A DNA stretch of 64,000 nucleotides. Source: Actinomycetota bacterium. Its GTDB lineage: Bacteria; Actinomycetota; Acidimicrobiia; Acidimicrobiales; Microtrichaceae. The DNA is taken from positions 30,066-94,065 of the forward strand of contig JADJBW010000019.1 in NCBI GenBank assembly GCA_016703525.1. The letters are read 5' to 3'. This document shows positions 17,113 through 25,165 of this stretch, in pieces. How positions within the stretch are numbered: the stretch's first letter is position 1; the number at the start of each line of letters is the position of its first letter. The notes beneath the pieces were generated by a model. That model made no database searches. It was given only the letters and a program-made list of their open reading frames with translations, and was not told the DNA's origin. The translations under genes and the position numbers were made by a program.

Positions 17113-18024
17113 GTGAACGAAACGGCCGACGCGAATTCGACCAGCAGCGAGCCCGGCGACGAAGCCGCCGTCCCGACCCGCCTCCTCGTGCTCGGCATGG
17201 CGCACCGCGACGGGTCGATCGACAGCGGCGAGCTGTATGCGGTGAGCGACGCCGTCGGCCTGTCGAGCGATCAGGTTCGGTCGTGCCTGCGCCGCCTGGT
17301 CTCGGAGGGGCTCTTCGACCGCCGCGGCGAAGGGCGCGACGCCCGCTACCTGGCCACCGATGAGGGCCTCGCCACGCTCGACTCGAGCCGCCAGCGGCAC
17401 CTGCTGGCCTACGCGCAGGATGCGGCAGGCCGCGGGTGGGACCGCCGCTGGCGCCTCGTCGGGTTCGCCGTGCCCGAACGCCGGCGCACGGCCCGGGACC
17501 GCTTCCGCGACTGGCTGCTCGCGCTCGGCGCCGCCTCGATCCACAACGGCCTCTACGTGTCGCCCCACCGGTGGGACGCCGAGGTCGCCGAGGAGGCACA
17601 GCGGCTCGGCATCGCCGACCACGTGACGATGGCGAGCACCGACGACCTCGCCGTCGGCGGCGAGGCCAATCCCCGTGAACTCGCCGCAACGCTGTGGCCG
17701 CTCGACGAGGTGGCCCAACGGTATCGAGCCTTCATCGCGGCGTATCGCGAGGTGCCCGACAACCTCGACGCGATGCGGCGCCGCGGCGAGCGCCTGCTCG
17801 AGAAGGACTTCCTCCCCGGCGCGCTGCACATCGCGATCGCCTTCAACCGGTGTTTCGAGCTCGACCCGCTCCTGCCCCCGGAACTGCTGCCGAAGCCCTG
17901 GCCGGGCCGCGAGGCGCGCGAGATCCTCGCTCGCTGCCGCAAGCTCGGCGTGCTCGCCCGGGAGGACAAGGCCGGCCCGGCCCTGTTCCAGGTGTTCGAC
18001 GACGCGATCGCCTCCCTCCCCTGA
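17113..18024 (+). CDS. PaaX-like transcriptional regulator
   Basis: 303 residues from GTG 17113. The N-terminal winged helix (about residues 18-85: LLVLGMAHRDGSIDSGELY, then LSSDQVRSCLRRLVSEGLF and a basic wing) resembles PaaX, and the middle part RRWRLVGFAVPERRRTARDRFR and ALGAASIHNGLYVSPH matches the PaaX central domain. PaaX proteins repress phenylacetate catabolism by sensing phenylacetyl-CoA, but no paa genes are nearby, so the target here is unknown. It follows cysH by 50 bp but is probably independent. Confidence 0.8.
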   Translation: MNETADANSTSSEPGDEAAVPTRLLVLGMAHRDGSIDSGELYAVSDAVGLSSDQVRSCLRRLVSEGLFDRRGEGRDARYLATDEGLATLDSSRQRHLLAYAQDAAGRGWDRRWRLVGFAVPERRRTARDRFRDWLLALGAASIHNGLYVSPHRWDAEVAEEAQRLGIADHVTMASTDDLAVGGEANPRELAATLWPLDEVAQRYRAFIAAYREVPDNLDAMRRRGERLLEKDFLPGALHIAIAFNRCFELDPLLPPELLPKPWPGREAREILARCRKLGVLAREDKAGPALFQVFDDAIASLP

Positions 18025-18072
18025 CCGACTCCCGTACGATCGGGGCCGACCTGACGGAGGGAGCGCTCAACG

Positions 18073-18567
18073 GTGAAGTTCGATGTCCAGCAGCGATACG
18101 AGGCGCCCGCACACGACGTGATGGCGCTGTACTGCGACGTCGGCACCTACGAGTCGCTCCCCGAGTTCGGCAAGATCAGCCGGCCCGTCGTGCTCGACCG
18201 CAACGAGCTCGGTTCGAGCGTGACGCTGCGACTCCGCTATCGCTTCACCGCGGAGCTCCCCGCCGCCGCGCTCGCCGTGATCGACCCGGAGCGCCTCACC
18301 TGGATCGACGAGACCGTCTACGACTTCGACGCGATGACCGCGACGACGCGCCTGCTCCCCGACCACTACGCATCCAAGCTGACCGCGTCGGCCACGGCGA
18401 GCTATCTGCCGACGGCAGGCGGCGACTCGGCGATCCGCCGAGTGACCGGTGACGTGCGGGTTCGCGTGCTGCTCGTGGGCGGCCAGGTGGAGCGAGCGAT
18501 CGTGTCGGGCCTCACCGAGCACCTCGCCGAGGAGGCCGCCGTCGTCGCCGACCTCCTCGGCCGCTGA
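18073..18567 (+). CDS. DUF2505/SRPBCC-type ligand-binding protein
   Basis: 164 residues from GTG 18073, preceded by a GGAGGGAG ribosome-binding site. The sequence fits the small actinobacterial SRPBCC (START-like) family described as DUF2505: KFDVQQRYEAPAHDVMALYC at the start, a central beta-rich part and a long C-terminal helix (VERAIVSGLTEHLAEEAAVV). These proteins have a hydrophobic cavity; the ligand is unknown. No catalytic residues can be assigned. Confidence 0.7.
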   Translation: MKFDVQQRYEAPAHDVMALYCDVGTYESLPEFGKISRPVVLDRNELGSSVTLRLRYRFTAELPAAALAVIDPERLTWIDETVYDFDAMTATTRLLPDHYASKLTASATASYLPTAGGDSAIRRVTGDVRVRVLLVGGQVERAIVSGLTEHLAEEAAVVADLLGR

Positions 18568-18620
18568 TCGCCGCCGCTGATCGCCGCCATTGATCCACGC
18601 CCACTGACCGACCCAGGCGA

Positions 18621-19601
18621 TCAGCCCGCGCCGACCAGGTCGATCACGAAGATCAGCGTGCCCGTCGGCCGGCCCGACGACGCGTCGGTCCCGTATGCGA
18701 GATCGGCAGGGATCACGAGGGTTCGACGGCCGCCGACCTTCATGCCCGGCAGGCCCTTGGTCCAACCGGGGATCACCTCGTCGAGCCCGAAGGTCACCGG
18801 CTCGTTGCGGGACCACGACGAGTCGAACTCCTGGCCGTCCGCGGTCACACCCACGTAGTGGGCGACCACCTGCATGCCGTCCTTGACCTCGGTACCCGTG
18901 CCCACGACATCGTCGGTCGAGGTCAGCTCGGTCGGCAGCGGGTTCGGCACCGCCACAGCCGGCTTGCCACGTGATTCGGCCGCGCTGAGCGCCGCCGGAT
19001 CGGCCGCCAACGGCGCCGCGGAGGAGATCAGGTCCACCACGAACACCAGCGTCCCGGTGGGTTGGCCACCCGAGGCGTCGTCGCCGTACGCGAGCTCGGC
19101 CGGGATCACAAGATGGCGACGTCCACCCGGCTTCATGCCCACCAGGCCGGTGCTCCACCCTTCGATCACGCCGGCGAGATTGAACGATGCCGGCTCACCC
19201 CGTTCCCAGGACGAGTCGAACTCCTTGCAGTCGGACTGGCTCACCCCGACGTACTGCACGGTCACGTCGGCGCCCTCGCCGATCGGTTCGCCGGTCCCCT
19301 CGATGATGTCGGTCGAGAGCAACTCGGTCGCCGCCTTCTTCGGAACGACGACCTCGGGCTTCGTGCGCTTGGCCACGACCGCCTCGACGTCGGCTCCGTC
19401 CTTCACCGCGGGCTCCGTCTCAGGCTTCGCGTCGGTGTGGCACGGCGACGAGTTCGTCTGCCCGCCGGCGTCGGAGCCCGATCCGGAGGACCCCGCCTTT
19501 GAGGCGGCGTCACCGCATCCGGCGGCGACGATCGCGGGGGCGGCGACGCAGACCAGCGCCAGACGGATTCGGCGAGCGCGTGGGACCAGAGTGCGAACCA
19601 T
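18621..19601 (-). CDS. Lipoprotein with two FKBP-type peptidyl-prolyl isomerase domains
   Basis: 326 residues. A signal peptide ending in a lipobox-like IVAAGC near residue 28 indicates an exported lipoprotein. A Ser/Gly linker leads to two FKBP domains at about 95-195 and 225-326, each with a DSSW(E/S)R core, an active-site GRR(H/T)LVIPA(E/D)LAYG strand and a C-terminal VVDLI-type strand. The domains are clearly duplicated. It probably helps fold secreted proteins outside the membrane. GAGGAG seven bases before the ATG is a good ribosome-binding site. Convergent with the SRPBCC gene. Confidence 0.93.
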   Translation of the reverse strand: MVRTLVPRARRIRLALVCVAAPAIVAAGCGDAASKAGSSGSGSDAGGQTNSSPCHTDAKPETEPAVKDGADVEAVVAKRTKPEVVVPKKAATELLSTDIIEGTGEPIGEGADVTVQYVGVSQSDCKEFDSSWERGEPASFNLAGVIEGWSTGLVGMKPGGRRHLVIPAELAYGDDASGGQPTGTLVFVVDLISSAAPLAADPAALSAAESRGKPAVAVPNPLPTELTSTDDVVGTGTEVKDGMQVVAHYVGVTADGQEFDSSWSRNEPVTFGLDEVIPGWTKGLPGMKVGGRRTLVIPADLAYGTDASSGRPTGTLIFVIDLVGAG

Positions 19602-19675
19602 CAGAACTCCTCACAGACGGGAGCCGCCACGCTACCGCCAGTACCCACCCCGGCGGTTCCGCCGGCAGACTCGGG

Positions 19676-21217
19676 TCAAACGAGGTGGTCGACGAAGCGC
19701 TCGAGCTGACGAAGGTTGCGGCACTCGAAGGCGCCATCGCAGAACGTGGCGTACTCGCCCACGATCGAGTCCCCGGTGTCCCAATACGACCGAGGTTCGG
19801 GATTCAGCCAGAACACGTGCCGGGCGCGGTGGCGCATCTCCTTGATGACCCAACTCTGGGACGCGTGGTAGTTGTTGCGCGCGTCGCCGAGGATCAGCAC
19901 CGTCGTCTTCGGGCCGATGTCCTTGCCCCATCGCGTCCAGAACGCCTCGAAGGCATGGCCGTAGTCGGAGTGCCCGTCGACCCACACGACGTCGGCCTCG
20001 GTGTTCACCCGGTGGATCGCATCGACGATGTCCTCGGTGCCCTCGAAGAACCGAGTCACCTCGTCGACACCGTCGATGAACACGAAGGCGCGCACCTTCG
20101 AGAACTGCGAGGAGATCGCGTACACGAGGTGCAGCGTGAACCGGGCGAACGCGGCCACCGAACCCGAGATGTCGGCGATCACCATGATCTCGGGCTTGGC
20201 CGGGCGCGGGTACTTGAACTTGGGCTCGGCCGGCACGCCGCCGTAGCTGAGCGAGTGGCGCACCGTGTTGCGGAAGTCGAGCGGACCCTTGCGGCCGTGA
20301 CGGCGCTTGCGGGCCAGCCGAACAGCGAGCTTGCGGGTCAGCGGGTAGATGGCCTGGCGGAGCAGCTTCATCTCGTCGCGGCTCGCGTGCATGAAGTCGA
20401 TGTCCTCGGGCAACGGCTTGCGCAGCGTCTTCGCCATCGCGTCGACGCCGCGATCCGCGACGAGGCGACGCCGGATCTCGGCCTCGATCTCCTGCTTCAG
20501 GTCGGCGACCCGCTGGTTGAACTCGTCGGCCTCGAGTCGTTCCTCCAGCGCCGTGAGCGGCTCGGGCGCCTCCTCGCGCGCCTGGGCGAGGAGTCGTTCG
20601 AGCACCCCGTCGAGGTCGAGGTTCCGCAGCGTCCGGTACAGGTAGTAGGTGCCGCCCACCGGCCGACCGGGCTCCATGCCCGCGTAGCGCCGCACCGACT
20701 GGCGGGCCACCGCCCGCATCATCGCCTGGTCGCCGCGGCGCAACGACTGGAACAGCATCTCGGCCAGTTCCTCGGGCGACATGCCCTCGCCCCCGCCGCC
20801 GCCGGCGCCGGTGCGATCACCCTCGCCCGATGCACCCTCCATCTCGGCGAGCAGGTCGTCGAGGTCGTTCCCCAGCTCACCGTCGGCATCCTCGCCGAGC
20901 GCGTACTGACGCCCCCGCATCGAGAAGTACACCTCGAAAACGGTCTCGAACGAGCGCCAGTGCGCGTGGTTCTTCACCAGGGTTGCGGCGAGCGCGTACT
21001 TGAAGGCGGCGCGGTCCTCGAGCGGGATGTGCTTGACCGCCTCCATCGCGTCGAGATTCTCGGTGAGGCTGACCGGCAGACCCGCCTCGCGCAGCTCGGC
21101 GATGAACCCGTTGAGCAAGGCCAGCATCGGCTGACCGCTCGCGACGAGGACCGACCCGTCGTCGGCCGCTGACGCCGACGGGCCTGCGGAATCGGAACCC
21201 TCGCCGTGGTCCGTCAT
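19676..21217 (-). CDS. VWA-domain CoxE-like protein
   Basis: 513 residues. The C-terminal half (about 330-510) is a von Willebrand A domain with MIDAS-like IMVIADISGSVAAF; the DxSxS pattern is intact. The N-terminal half is helical and charged, with a Gly/Glu-rich acidic stretch near residue 120. VWA proteins of this type pair with MoxR AAA ATPases in metal insertion or complex remodelling. Its start ATG at 21217 overlaps the moxR stop by 4 bp. The client is not identifiable: no carbon monoxide or methanol dehydrogenase genes are near. Confidence 0.88.
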   Translation of the reverse strand: MTDHGEGSDSAGPSASAADDGSVLVASGQPMLALLNGFIAELREAGLPVSLTENLDAMEAVKHIPLEDRAAFKYALAATLVKNHAHWRSFETVFEVYFSMRGRQYALGEDADGELGNDLDDLLAEMEGASGEGDRTGAGGGGGEGMSPEELAEMLFQSLRRGDQAMMRAVARQSVRRYAGMEPGRPVGGTYYLYRTLRNLDLDGVLERLLAQAREEAPEPLTALEERLEADEFNQRVADLKQEIEAEIRRRLVADRGVDAMAKTLRKPLPEDIDFMHASRDEMKLLRQAIYPLTRKLAVRLARKRRHGRKGPLDFRNTVRHSLSYGGVPAEPKFKYPRPAKPEIMVIADISGSVAAFARFTLHLVYAISSQFSKVRAFVFIDGVDEVTRFFEGTEDIVDAIHRVNTEADVVWVDGHSDYGHAFEAFWTRWGKDIGPKTTVLILGDARNNYHASQSWVIKEMRHRARHVFWLNPEPRSYWDTGDSIVGEYATFCDGAFECRNLRQLERFVDHLV

Positions 21218-22125
21218 TGCTGCGAGAACGGTCCGCCCTTGCGGAACGCCGAACCCTCGTTCGCGAACTCCTTGTGAGCCTTCGCGATGTCGGTCTGGTA
21301 CTTCAGCAAGATGTTGGACGTGCCCGTGGCGATCTCGGCGTCGATCTTCTCGACCCCCAGCAGGAGCAGCGTGCGGGCCCAATCGAGCGTCTCGGACACC
21401 GACGGCGACTTCTTCAGCTCCATCTGGCGGATCGAGCGCACGATGCGAGCGACCTGGTCGGCCAGCGACTCGGTGATATCGGGCACCTTCGCCAGCACGA
21501 TCTCCTTCTCCCGCTCCATGTCGGGATAGTCGATGTGCAGGAACAGGCAGCGCCGCTTGAGGGCCTCGGACAGCTCGCGGGTGTTGTTGGACGTGAGGAA
21601 CACGAGCGGGATCTGCTTGGCCGTGATCGTGCCGAGCTCGGGGATCGACACCTGGTAGTCGGACAGGATCTCGAGCAGCAGCGCCTCGGTCTCGACCTCG
21701 ACGCGATCGACCTCGTCGATGAGCAGCACGACGGGATCGGTGGCGCGGATGGCCTCGAGCAGCGGCCGGGTGAGCAGGAAGTCGTCGGAGAAGATGTTCT
21801 CCTCGATCGCCTCCCACGAGGCGTCGTCACCCTCGGCCTTGGTCGCCTGGATGCGCAGCAACTGCTTCTTGTAGTTCCACTCGTACAGCGCCTTCGACTC
21901 GTCGAGCCCCTCGTAGCACTGCAGGCGGATCAGGCGGGCGCCGATGATGTCGGCCACCGACTTGGCCAGCTGGGTCTTGCCCGTGCCCGCCGGCCCCTCG
22001 ACGAGGATCGGCTTGCCCAACCGGTCGGCCAGGTACACGATGCCGGCGATGCCGTCGTCGGAGAGGTAGTCGACCTCCCGCAACCGGGTACGGACCTCGC
22101 TGACGGAATCGAAACGGAACGACAT
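21214..22125 (-). CDS. MoxR-family AAA+ ATPase
   Basis: 303 residues with an intact frame. Walker A is EGPAGTGKTQLAKSVA near residue 45, Walker B is PVVLLIDEVDRVE near 140, and sensor 1 is VFLTSNNTREL. MoxR ATPases act as chaperones with VWA partners, and the partner gene follows with a 4-bp overlap. The pair is a widespread module. The start lies 90 bp from the divergent dipeptidase gene, with a palindromic candidate operator in between. Confidence 0.95.
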   Translation of the reverse strand: MSFRFDSVSEVRTRLREVDYLSDDGIAGIVYLADRLGKPILVEGPAGTGKTQLAKSVADIIGARLIRLQCYEGLDESKALYEWNYKKQLLRIQATKAEGDDASWEAIEENIFSDDFLLTRPLLEAIRATDPVVLLIDEVDRVEVETEALLLEILSDYQVSIPELGTITAKQIPLVFLTSNNTRELSEALKRRCLFLHIDYPDMEREKEIVLAKVPDITESLADQVARIVRSIRQMELKKSPSVSETLDWARTLLLLGVEKIDAEIATGTSNILLKYQTDIAKAHKEFANEGSAFRKGGPFSQQ

Positions 22126-22146
22126 CGGGCCAGCCTAACGAGTGAC

Positions 22147-22162
22147 TTGACCGCCCGGTCAA
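22147..22162. promoter_or_regulatory. Inverted repeat TTGACC-GCCC-GGTCAA, candidate TetR-type operator
   Basis: Perfect 6-bp arms TTGACC and GGTCAA around GCCC sit in the 90-bp divergent gap between moxR and the VanX-like gene. This size and composition resembles TetR-family operators in actinobacteria. No TetR gene is in the window, so the regulator would be encoded elsewhere. Confidence 0.4.
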
Positions 22163-22215
22163 CCCGGTTTGCGGCGGGCGACCGGGGGGCTGCCCGGTGC
22201 GGTCATGATGTCGGG

Positions 22216-22974
22216 ATGCACGCGCCGTGGCCGGCTCCGGGGACCCCGATCGACTATTCGCACCTGTCGGTGAACCCGACATCGCTCGAGTGCCCCCCGC
22301 CGGCCGTCGCTGCGACCGCTGAGGCCCCGCCGATCGCCCGCACCGTCGCGACGCCCGGACCGGGTATCGAACGCGAGCCTCGTGCGAGCGAACCGATGAT
22401 GGCCGTCGGCCAGGGGTTCATGCTCGTGAACGCATACCGGGCCACCGGCTGGCCCGGCACGGCCGACGAGGTGTGGCTGCGACCCACCGTGGTGGGCCGA
22501 CTCGTCGCCGCCCGCGCTGCGCTCCCCAGCGGGTTCGGCCTGGCGATCTACGACGGCTGGCGATCACCCGAGACGGTCCGGGCGCTGTACGCCCACTACT
22601 ACGGCAACGGCTCGACCTTGGAACCCGGCTTCCTCGCCGATCCCGATCGGCCCGGACCGCCACCGCCGCACCTCACCGGCGCGGCGGTCGACCTCACCCT
22701 CACGTGGTCCGGCCACGCCCTCTCGCTCGGCACGCCGTTCGACGAGTTCAACGACCGGGCGCACCTGGCGTCGCTCGAGGCGGCCGACGAGGGCCCCGAC
22801 CGCGTCGCCCGCGACCTGCGCCGAGTGCTCCACGCCGCGATGACCGGTGCCGGGTTCGCCCCGTTCGACGCCGAGTGGTGGCACTTCTCGTGGGGAGACG
22901 ACGACTGGGCCCGGTGGTGGGGCCTCGATCGAGCGTTCTTCGGCGTCACCGAACCGCCGCAGGCTCACCGGTAG
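22216..22974 (+). CDS. VanX-like D-alanyl-D-alanine dipeptidase
   Basis: 252 residues, peptidase family M15D. It would hydrolyse D-Ala-D-Ala from peptidoglycan turnover. The zinc site is visible as HLTGAAVDL (HxxGxAxD) near residue 155 and EWWHFSWGD near 222; YDGWRSPETVRALYA matches the conserved segment before it. No clear signal peptide is present, so the enzyme is probably cytoplasmic. Lone VanX-like enzymes are usually for D-Ala recycling; vanA and vanH are absent from the window. Confidence 0.9.
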   Translation: MHAPWPAPGTPIDYSHLSVNPTSLECPPPAVAATAEAPPIARTVATPGPGIEREPRASEPMMAVGQGFMLVNAYRATGWPGTADEVWLRPTVVGRLVAARAALPSGFGLAIYDGWRSPETVRALYAHYYGNGSTLEPGFLADPDRPGPPPPHLTGAAVDLTLTWSGHALSLGTPFDEFNDRAHLASLEAADEGPDRVARDLRRVLHAAMTGAGFAPFDAEWWHFSWGDDDWARWWGLDRAFFGVTEPPQAHR

Positions 22975-22977
22975 CCT
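22972..22977 (+). promoter_or_regulatory. -10 element TAGCCT of the CbbX-like ATPase gene, leaderless
   Basis: TAGCCT overlaps the stop codon of the dipeptidase gene and lies 7 nt before the GTG at 22985. This gives a leaderless start of the same pattern as others in the window. Confidence 0.45.
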
Positions 22978-22984
22978 GGCGCCC

Positions 22985-24437
22985 GTGTCGTCACCGAACG
23001 CCCTCGCGGATGCCGTCGCCGCCTTCGTCTCCGAGGTCACGATCGCGTATCGAGAGGTGCGCGGCCACGTCGACGCCGACGAGGCGTCCGCGACGATCGC
23101 CGCCGAAGCGTTCGACCTGGCCGCCGCGTTCGTGGACGTCGACGGCCGCCACACCGACAACGAGCTGCGCGACCTCGCCGCGGCGTTCACCGCCCGGCGC
23201 CCGCGCCAGGTTGCCGAGGTTGCCGACGGCCCGCTGACGGACTGGTCGATCGACGAACTGCGGGCCGCGCTCCCGGTCGGCGGATGCGCCGGATGGCTGC
23301 TTGCGCCATCCGACGTGTTCACCACGTTGCTCGACGACGATCGTCACCGCGGCGGAGCGTGGGTGTATTGCCAGCGGGCACTCGACATCGCGCACGCGTT
23401 CGCGAGCAGCGATCGCACGCCGCTCGATGTGGAGCTCGCGGCGATCAGCCGGTTCCGCGGCATGCTCGTCGACCACCTTCGGGCGTCGTCGCAGCACCCC
23501 ATTCCCGCGGATGTCACCAAGCTCCCCGAGAGCGCCGACCCGACACCCCACGCCGGGCGCGTCGCACCCGCCGACGACGCGCCGCCCCCGCGTCCGCTCG
23601 AAGACCTGCTGGCCGAGATGGATGCGCTCGTCGGCCTCGCCGAGGTCAAGGCCGAGGTGCGCCTCGTCGCCGACCTGCTGGAGGTTCGCCGGCTCCGCAC
23701 CGAGCGCGACCTCCCCACGATGCCCACGTCGCTGCACCTCGTGTTCGTCGGCAACCCCGGAACCGGCAAGACCACCGTGGCGCGGCTGCTCGCCGAGATC
23801 TACCGCTCCGCCGGAGCGCTCGAACGTGGGCACCTCGTGGAGACCGACCGTTCGGGGCTCGTGGCCGGATACGTGGGCCAGACCGCACCGCTCGTGACCC
23901 AACGCTTCGACGAGGCCGACGGCGGAATGCTCTTCATCGACGAGGCCTACACCCTCGCCCGGGGCGGCGCGAACGACTTCGGCCGCGAGGCGATCGACAC
24001 GATCGTCAAGCTGATCGAAGACCGGCGCGACCGCGTGGTCGTCGTGGCCGCCGGGTACCCCGACGAGATGGCCGACTTCGTCGACGCCAACCCCGGCCTT
24101 CGATCTCGGTTCCCACGCACGATCGTGTTCCCCGACTACTCCACCGACGAGTTGCTGTCGATCTGGGACGGCATCTGTGCCAAGCAGCGCTACGAGCCCA
24201 CCGAGGCCGCCCGCGTCCGCGTGAGCGACCTCATCGACCACGCCGCGACAAGGGGTTTGGCAACGGGCGCTTCGTCCGCAACCTCTTCGAGGCCGCCGTC
24301 GTCGCCAGGCGAGCCGCATCGTGAAGCTCGACGCACCCAGCGACCGCGATCTCGTCACCTTCGAGGTCAGCGACGTCGATCCCGCCGTGCCGGCCCCGCC
24401 GACCGGGGCCGATCCCGCGCCCGAATCCGCCGCATGA
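22985..24437 (+). CDS. CbbX/EccA-type AAA+ ATPase, frame breaks near the 3' end
   Basis: About 484 residues. A helical N-terminal domain (about 1-90, with IAAEAFDLAAAFVDVDGRH, TerB-like by pattern) precedes a CbbX-family AAA+ core: VGLAEVKAEV, Walker A GNPGTGKTTVARLLAEIY near 262, pore loop SGLVAGYVGQTA, Walker B GGMLFIDEAYTLA near 320 and sensor 1 VVVAAGYPDEM. From about 24250 the family sequence (GFGNGRFVRNLFEAA) lies in another frame, and from about 24320 in a third, ending at TGA 24435-24437. The same fold is found in EccA of type VII secretion, but this gene is 13 kb from the WXG100 locus. Its stop overlaps the next start. Confidence 0.82.
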
Positions 24438-25165
24438 CAGGCTCACCAACCGCGACCGTCTCCCCTCGAGTCACCGCAGCGGTGTCCGGTGCGATCGTCG
24501 GCGGCGCCATCGGCATCGGGCTGAGCGGCACCTGGGGGTTGCTCGGAGCGCCGATCGGCGGTGCGCTCGGGTTCGCCGCCGGCGCGTTGGTCGGGGCGGC
24601 CGACGGAGCCGCAGGTGGCGGCGACGGTCGCACACGCGACCGGATCGATCCCTTCACCATCGACGAGCCGTGGCGCCGACAGGTTCAGCAGGCGCTGAGC
24701 GCGCGCCGCCGATTCCGCGAGGCGGCCGAGTCGGTCGCTGCCGGACCGACCCGCGACCGACTCGCATCGTTCGGCCTCCACGTCGATGACCTCGTGGACG
24801 ACGTGTGGACCGCGGCCAAGGCGGGCCACGCCGCCGCCAAGGGGGCTCGCCGACTCGACATCGTGGCGCTGCGCCGCGACCTCGAACGGGCGACACAACG
24901 CCACGACGACATCGCCGCGATTGCGACGCAGATCGAGACCCGCGAACGACTCGACGCGTCGATCGATGCGGCGCAGTCCCGTCTGCGCGGGGTGGTCGCC
25001 AGACTCGGCGAGATCGTGAGCCGAGCCGTGGAGATCTCGGTGGGGTCGCCCGGCGGCGACGCCGTGTCGGCGCTGGAGGCCGACGCTGCCGCCACCACCG
25101 ACGAACTCACCGCGCTCCGCGACGCGCTGCGCGAGCTGCCGAACGACTCGACGGGACCGACGTGA
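24434..25165 (+). CDS. Glycine-zipper membrane-associated protein of unknown function
   Basis: 243 residues. The N-terminus (about 12-58) is a Gly/Ala-rich hydrophobic segment with repeated GxxxG spacing (AIVGGAIGIGL, APIGGALGFAAGALVGAADG), typical of glycine-zipper membrane insertion. The rest is charged and helical, with heptad-like stretches consistent with a coiled coil. It overlaps the AAA+ gene by 4 bp and the murJ gene by 4 bp, so the three are translationally coupled and may work together at the membrane. No enzyme motif is seen. Confidence 0.6.
   Translation: MTGSPTATVSPRVTAAVSGAIVGGAIGIGLSGTWGLLGAPIGGALGFAAGALVGAADGAAGGGDGRTRDRIDPFTIDEPWRRQVQQALSARRRFREAAESVAAGPTRDRLASFGLHVDDLVDDVWTAAKAGHAAAKGARRLDIVALRRDLERATQRHDDIAAIATQIETRERLDASIDAAQSRLRGVVARLGEIVSRAVEISVGSPGGDAVSALEADAAATTDELTALRDALRELPNDSTGPT

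Noticed and set aside
22985..24437. Assigning the AAA+ ATPase as EccA of the WXG100 locus
   Set aside because: It lies 13 kb away, is coupled to murJ, and lacks a clear EccA N-terminal TPR-like domain; the CbbX family is broad.
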